Assembly: GCA_025358925.1 (NCBI GenBank)
Contig: JANYHT010000039.1
Location: forward strand, 310,001-374,000
Origin: Gemmatimonadaceae bacterium
Lineage (GTDB): Bacteria > Gemmatimonadota > Gemmatimonadetes > Gemmatimonadales > Gemmatimonadaceae
Direction of reading: 5' to 3'
Length of the DNA stretch: 64,000 nt
Of this stretch, positions 60,989 through 64,000 are shown in pieces. The first letter of the stretch is position 1, and every line of letters begins with the position of its first letter. Under the pieces are notes generated by a model, which was not told the DNA's origin, ran no database searches, and was given only the letters and a program-made list of their open reading frames with translations. The position numbers and the translations under genes are program-made.

Positions 60989-62089
60989 ATGGAGCCGCAG
61001 CTGATCGCCAAGGCGGCGAGGGTGGGAAACGTCATCGAATCGTTACTCGCCGCACTCCACCCGGGGCGCGATGGGCCAACGGCGAAGCTGCTGCGCATCG
61101 TTCCGCACCGCAGTGTGGGCGACGCGACCTGCCTAACGGTGCGCGGCCGCGTGGTGCGCCAAGCGCCAACGAACCGTCGACCAGTGCGCGGTGTTGGGGC
61201 GATCCCCGCACGCGAACATTTGGCAGCGGTCTATCGCGCCTTCGACGCGTTGGAAGTGCCCTTTGCCCAGGTCGAAGTTTCACTCGATGGATTACATGTA
61301 ATGGGCGAGTGTGACGCGTCCGGATTTTTCTCCATGGACCTACGCGCGCCGAACGGTGCACCTTGGCGCAGCGGTCGACATACCCCGATGGTGCGACTGC
61401 GCAATACCGCTGGCATCGCGGAAGACGTCGAAAGTGTAGAGATCAACGTTGACGTGTTTGTGCCGGGCGAGCGCGCGACGCTGATGATCGTGAGCGATTT
61501 GGATGACACGGCGATGGACACGAATACCATCAGCACGATTCGTTCACTGCGCACCGTCATGTTTCAGAGCGCGCGACGTCGACAGGATGTGCCCGGCGTG
61601 CCCGCGCTCTACCGCGCGCTGCAAGGCGGTCTTGATGGAACGGCAGACAATCCCGTCTGCTATATCTCGAGCGGCGCTTGGAATTTATACGACATGGTGG
61701 TCGACTATCTCGATGCGCACAAATTGCCACACGGCGCCATCTTGCTCAACGATTGGGGTTCACGATCGCGCGGCTTTCACGCCGTTGCGCACGGGCATAA
61801 GGCGGCGCATGTAACTGCGCTTTTGGCGCGCGTGTCGTCGTTACCATTTCTTCTCGTCGGCGACAACGTCCAAGAAGACCCTGAATTGTATACCAAAGTT
61901 GCACTGCAGCATCCGGGGCGCATTGCCGCCATTTGGATTCGCGAGATTCGTCGAGATGCCTCGCGACGACGCGACATTGAAGCGCTCCGCACGGCGCTCG
62001 CGGCAATTTGTACCGATTTAGTCGTGTCGGATACCACGGCGCGCTTCGCGGACGATGCCGAAGCGCGCGGATGGATATTGCCGCGCTAG
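60989..62089 (+). CDS. App1-type phosphatase-domain protein (DUF2183)
   Basis: 366 residues. The C-terminal half is a HAD-like DUF2183 domain: MIVSDLDDTAMDT supplies the DxDDT catalytic motif, followed by ISSGAWNLYDMVVDYL, LLNDWG and FLLVGDNVQEDPELY. The N-terminal half (about 40-165) is a beta-rich region. Yeast App1, the founding member, is a phosphatidate phosphatase; bacterial ones are mostly uncharacterised. The ATG has no strong ribosome site. It ends 7 nt from the convergent AIM24 gene. Confidence 0.85.
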   Translation: MEPQLIAKAARVGNVIESLLAALHPGRDGPTAKLLRIVPHRSVGDATCLTVRGRVVRQAPTNRRPVRGVGAIPAREHLAAVYRAFDALEVPFAQVEVSLDGLHVMGECDASGFFSMDLRAPNGAPWRSGRHTPMVRLRNTAGIAEDVESVEINVDVFVPGERATLMIVSDLDDTAMDTNTISTIRSLRTVMFQSARRRQDVPGVPALYRALQGGLDGTADNPVCYISSGAWNLYDMVVDYLDAHKLPHGAILLNDWGSRSRGFHAVAHGHKAAHVTALLARVSSLPFLLVGDNVQEDPELYTKVALQHPGRIAAIWIREIRRDASRRRDIEALRTALAAICTDLVVSDTTARFADDAEARGWILPR

Positions 62090-62096
62090 CTACCTG

Positions 62097-62885
62097 TTAC
62101 CGGTCGCCGTCGAGCAACGCACCAATACCGCCCAGCATCGAGCCCTCCTCGCGACGACGACCACCGGCGCGCGGCGATGCCGAAATGATGCGATCCGCCA
62201 GCCGCGAGAACGGCAACGTTTGCAGAATGACCCGACCGGGACCGGTCATCAGAGCGAAAAACAAACCTTCGCCGCCGAAGAGCGCGGACTTGATACCGGG
62301 TACGCGCTGAATGTCGTATTGCACTGACGGTTGAAAGGCGACGAGACAACCGGTATCCACACGCAGTTGCTCGCCAGCGACTAGATCAATCGCGTGCAGG
62401 GTACCCGAGGCGTGCAAAAACGTGAGTCCATCGCCCTGCAACTTCTGCAGAATGAATCCTTCACCGCCAAAAAACCCAGCGCCAAATTTACGGGTGAAGG
62501 CCACCGAGATATCGACGCCTCGCGCCGCGCATAAGAAACTGTCCTTCTGCGCCATCACCGTGCCGCCCCAATCCCGCAACTGCAATGGCATAATCTTGCC
62601 CGGATACGGCGCGGCGAATGCGACATCAGCGCGACGCGTACTTTCATTGCCGAAGAGCGTGACGAAAAATGAATCGCCCGCCAGCACGCGCTTCCCGCCG
62701 GTAATCAACTTGTCAAAAAGCGAACCACTGCGAGCGTTCGGATCAAGCGTGGTCGCCATCGTAATGCCTTCGCGCATGAACATCATCGCACCAGCTTCCG
62801 CAAACACCGCCTCACCAGGATCGAGCGTGATGATGACCGCCTGCAGATCATCACCGATCACCTGATAATCAATTTCGTCAGCCAC
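62097..62885 (-). CDS. AIM24/TIGR00266 family protein
   Basis: 262 residues of the AIM24 beta-solenoid-like family, whose biochemical role is not known. Seen: LDPGEAVFAEAGAMMFMREGI, GGKRVLAGDSFFVTLFGNES, PGKIMPLQLRDWGGTVMAQKDSFLCAARGVDIS, and a C-terminal FGGEGLFFALMTGPGRVILQTLPF. The GTG start at 62885 follows a strong GGAGG site at seven bases. It starts directly after the S9 peptidase stop and is probably co-transcribed with it. Confidence 0.9.
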   Translation of the reverse strand: MADEIDYQVIGDDLQAVIITLDPGEAVFAEAGAMMFMREGITMATTLDPNARSGSLFDKLITGGKRVLAGDSFFVTLFGNESTRRADVAFAAPYPGKIMPLQLRDWGGTVMAQKDSFLCAARGVDISVAFTRKFGAGFFGGEGFILQKLQGDGLTFLHASGTLHAIDLVAGEQLRVDTGCLVAFQPSVQYDIQRVPGIKSALFGGEGLFFALMTGPGRVILQTLPFSRLADRIISASPRAGGRRREEGSMLGGIGALLDGDR

Positions 62886-64000
62886 TTATTTGCCTCCGGA
62901 GGGGCGACCCGACGTGCTGCTGCCGCCGGATGCAGGGGTTGTGGACGATCCTGTCACATGTACCTGATCCTGTCCCTTTTCGAGAAACGGAATACCACGC
63001 ACCATCCATGACGCGGGTTGAGCCCCGAGAAGTTTCGTCGCGAAGAAATCCTGCATCTTCCGATCAATGTCCTTTTGGTTCGCGCGCTTGGTTGGATTGT
63101 GCTCGTCGCCATTGTATACCACCATGTACGCTTCTTTCTGGAGGCGACGCATCGCCACGTAAAACTCAATTCCTTGATACCACGGTACCGACCCGTCGTT
63201 GTCGTTGGCCATGAACAGGACTGGTGTCGTGACACGATCTAAATGGAACAGCGGCGAATTCTCAACGAAGCGTTCTGGATATTCCCAGAGCGATCCACCA
63301 ATGCGGCTTTGCGTGTGCTCATACTGAAACGAGCGTGCAATGCCAGTTTGCCATCGAATCCCGCCGTACGCACTTGTCATGTTCACCACCGTGGCGTTTG
63401 GAACCGCAGCCGCAAACATGTTGGTCACGGTCACGAGGTACGCCGTTTGATATCCACCCCATGATTGGCCGGTAATGCCAAGGCGCTTTGGATCGACAAA
63501 ACCTTTTGCTATCAACGACTGCACACCCGGAATAATTGACTTGGCCGCGCTGGGCCCCGGTTGTCCATCGGTGTACACAATGTCCGGCATGAACACCAAG
63601 TAGCCCAGCGCGTTGTACACCATCGGATTGACGACGTTACGACCAGTCGGCGCAGTGTAATTGTGCAGACCATCCGACAGTTTTTCGTAGTAGTACGTGA
63701 TCAGCGGATATTGTTTCGATGCGTCGAAACCTTCCGGTTTGTACAGCAAGCCTTTGAGCGGAATACCATCGGTGTTGAGCCACGACACCAACTCCACCGT
63801 GCCACGTGCATACTGTCCGTCTTGCGGGTTCGCGTCGGAAATTTTTGCGACCTGCGTGAGGGATGCGCCAGTCCATAAGTCGGGAAATTCGCGATAGGTC
63901 TGCTGCGTCATCAAATACTGTTCGGCGTTGCGCGCCTTCTGTAACGCGCCGTAGTTTCGCGCACCCATCAGTATGCGTTCAGGCTTCGCCTCAACGCCCA
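62886..64000 (-). CDS. Prolyl-oligopeptidase family (S9) serine peptidase, C-terminal part (cut by window edge)
   Basis: About 371 residues of the C-terminal alpha/beta-hydrolase domain; the frame is open to the window edge, so the N-terminal beta-propeller lies outside. Nucleophile Ser in GITGQSWGGYQTAYL, Asp in FMANDNDGSVPWYQG, and His in YNGDEHNPTKRANQ form the triad. A Gly/Ser/Pro-rich tail ends the protein, which may be low-complexity. Enzymes of this family cut peptides and are often exported; the signal region is not visible here. The AIM24 gene follows without a gap. Confidence 0.92.
   Translation of the reverse strand, partial: GVEAKPERILMGARNYGALQKARNAEQYLMTQQTYREFPDLWTGASLTQVAKISDANPQDGQYARGTVELVSWLNTDGIPLKGLLYKPEGFDASKQYPLITYYYEKLSDGLHNYTAPTGRNVVNPMVYNALGYLVFMPDIVYTDGQPGPSAAKSIIPGVQSLIAKGFVDPKRLGITGQSWGGYQTAYLVTVTNMFAAAVPNATVVNMTSAYGGIRWQTGIARSFQYEHTQSRIGGSLWEYPERFVENSPLFHLDRVTTPVLFMANDNDGSVPWYQGIEFYVAMRRLQKEAYMVVYNGDEHNPTKRANQKDIDRKMQDFFATKLLGAQPASWMVRGIPFLEKGQDQVHVTGSSTTPASGGSSTSGRPSGGK

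Overview
The window reads as a chromosomal segment from a member of the Gemmatimonadota, or a close relative in the FCB-like branch. This is inferred from gene content, not from a marker gene: a complete alternative complex III (ActA to ActF), a TonB/ExbB/ExbD/ExbD/TonB run, a NagZ-beta-lactamase fusion, a NagB-PIG-L fusion, an inositol-lipid gene pair, and GC-rich DNA with many GTG starts and ATGA/GTGA overlaps. I see no phage, transposase, integrase or CRISPR array. Almost everything looks like intact core or catabolic chromosome. The one RNA gene found is tRNA-Ala(UGC).

Layout. (1) 1-9705, minus strand: a very compact run of fourteen genes. It starts with a CDP-alcohol phosphatidyltransferase and inositol-3-phosphate synthase, then a lipoprotein, 2-oxoacid dehydrogenase E1alpha, E1beta and E2 with small unrecognised genes between them, a PHP phosphoesterase, an SDR, a Cys/His-rich Rossmann protein and the start of thioredoxin reductase. 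(2) 9838-19320: an amino-sugar/peptidoglycan salvage locus with divergent NamZ (minus) and a NagZ-beta-lactamase fusion (plus), then an A-type Fe-S carrier, a NagB-PIG-L fusion, a sodium-solute symporter and a GlcNAc-kinase-like protein. (3) 19332-23959, minus: a lipoprotein, a dicarboxylate/amino-acid:cation symporter and a membrane pyrophosphatase. (4) 24171-27602, minus: a TonB energy-coupling operon with two TonB-like and two ExbD proteins. (5) 27714-32945, minus: two two-component systems back to back, followed upstream by a peroxiredoxin. On the plus strand is a REC-GGDEF-EAL protein. (6) 35564-43489, minus: the act operon, tRNA-Ala and a terminator. (7) 43785-56590: a glycan-catabolism-like locus with two amidohydrolase-fold proteins, a class III aminotransferase, a TrmH/SpoU-type methyltransferase, a heparinase II/III family protein, a peptide-type ABC transporter without an ATPase, and a GH38 alpha-mannosidase. 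(8) 56610-64000: DedA, Mn-type superoxide dismutase, a Yip1-like membrane protein, arginine decarboxylase, an App1-type phosphatase, an AIM24 protein and a truncated S9 peptidase.

How it fits together. Region 2 supports a pathway in which extracytoplasmic lipoproteins clip MurNAc and GlcNAc from peptidoglycan fragments. The symporter would import the sugar, the kinase would phosphorylate it, and the NagB-PIG-L fusion could both deacetylate and deaminate it. NagA and MurQ are not in the window. Region 6 encodes the quinol:cytochrome c step of aerobic respiration, and the pyrophosphatase and TonB system spend or build the ion gradient. Region 7 looks like uptake and intracellular breakdown of an amino- or uronic-acid-containing oligosaccharide and is the best candidate here for an undescribed system. 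Several proteins carry substitutions at positions that are normally catalytic or signalling: SDR Tyr to His, NtrC-type GAFTGA to GAFPGA with a changed Walker B, REC Asp to Glu, NagB Asp to Thr, and an amidohydrolase without its HxH motif. These are the most concrete anomalies to test.
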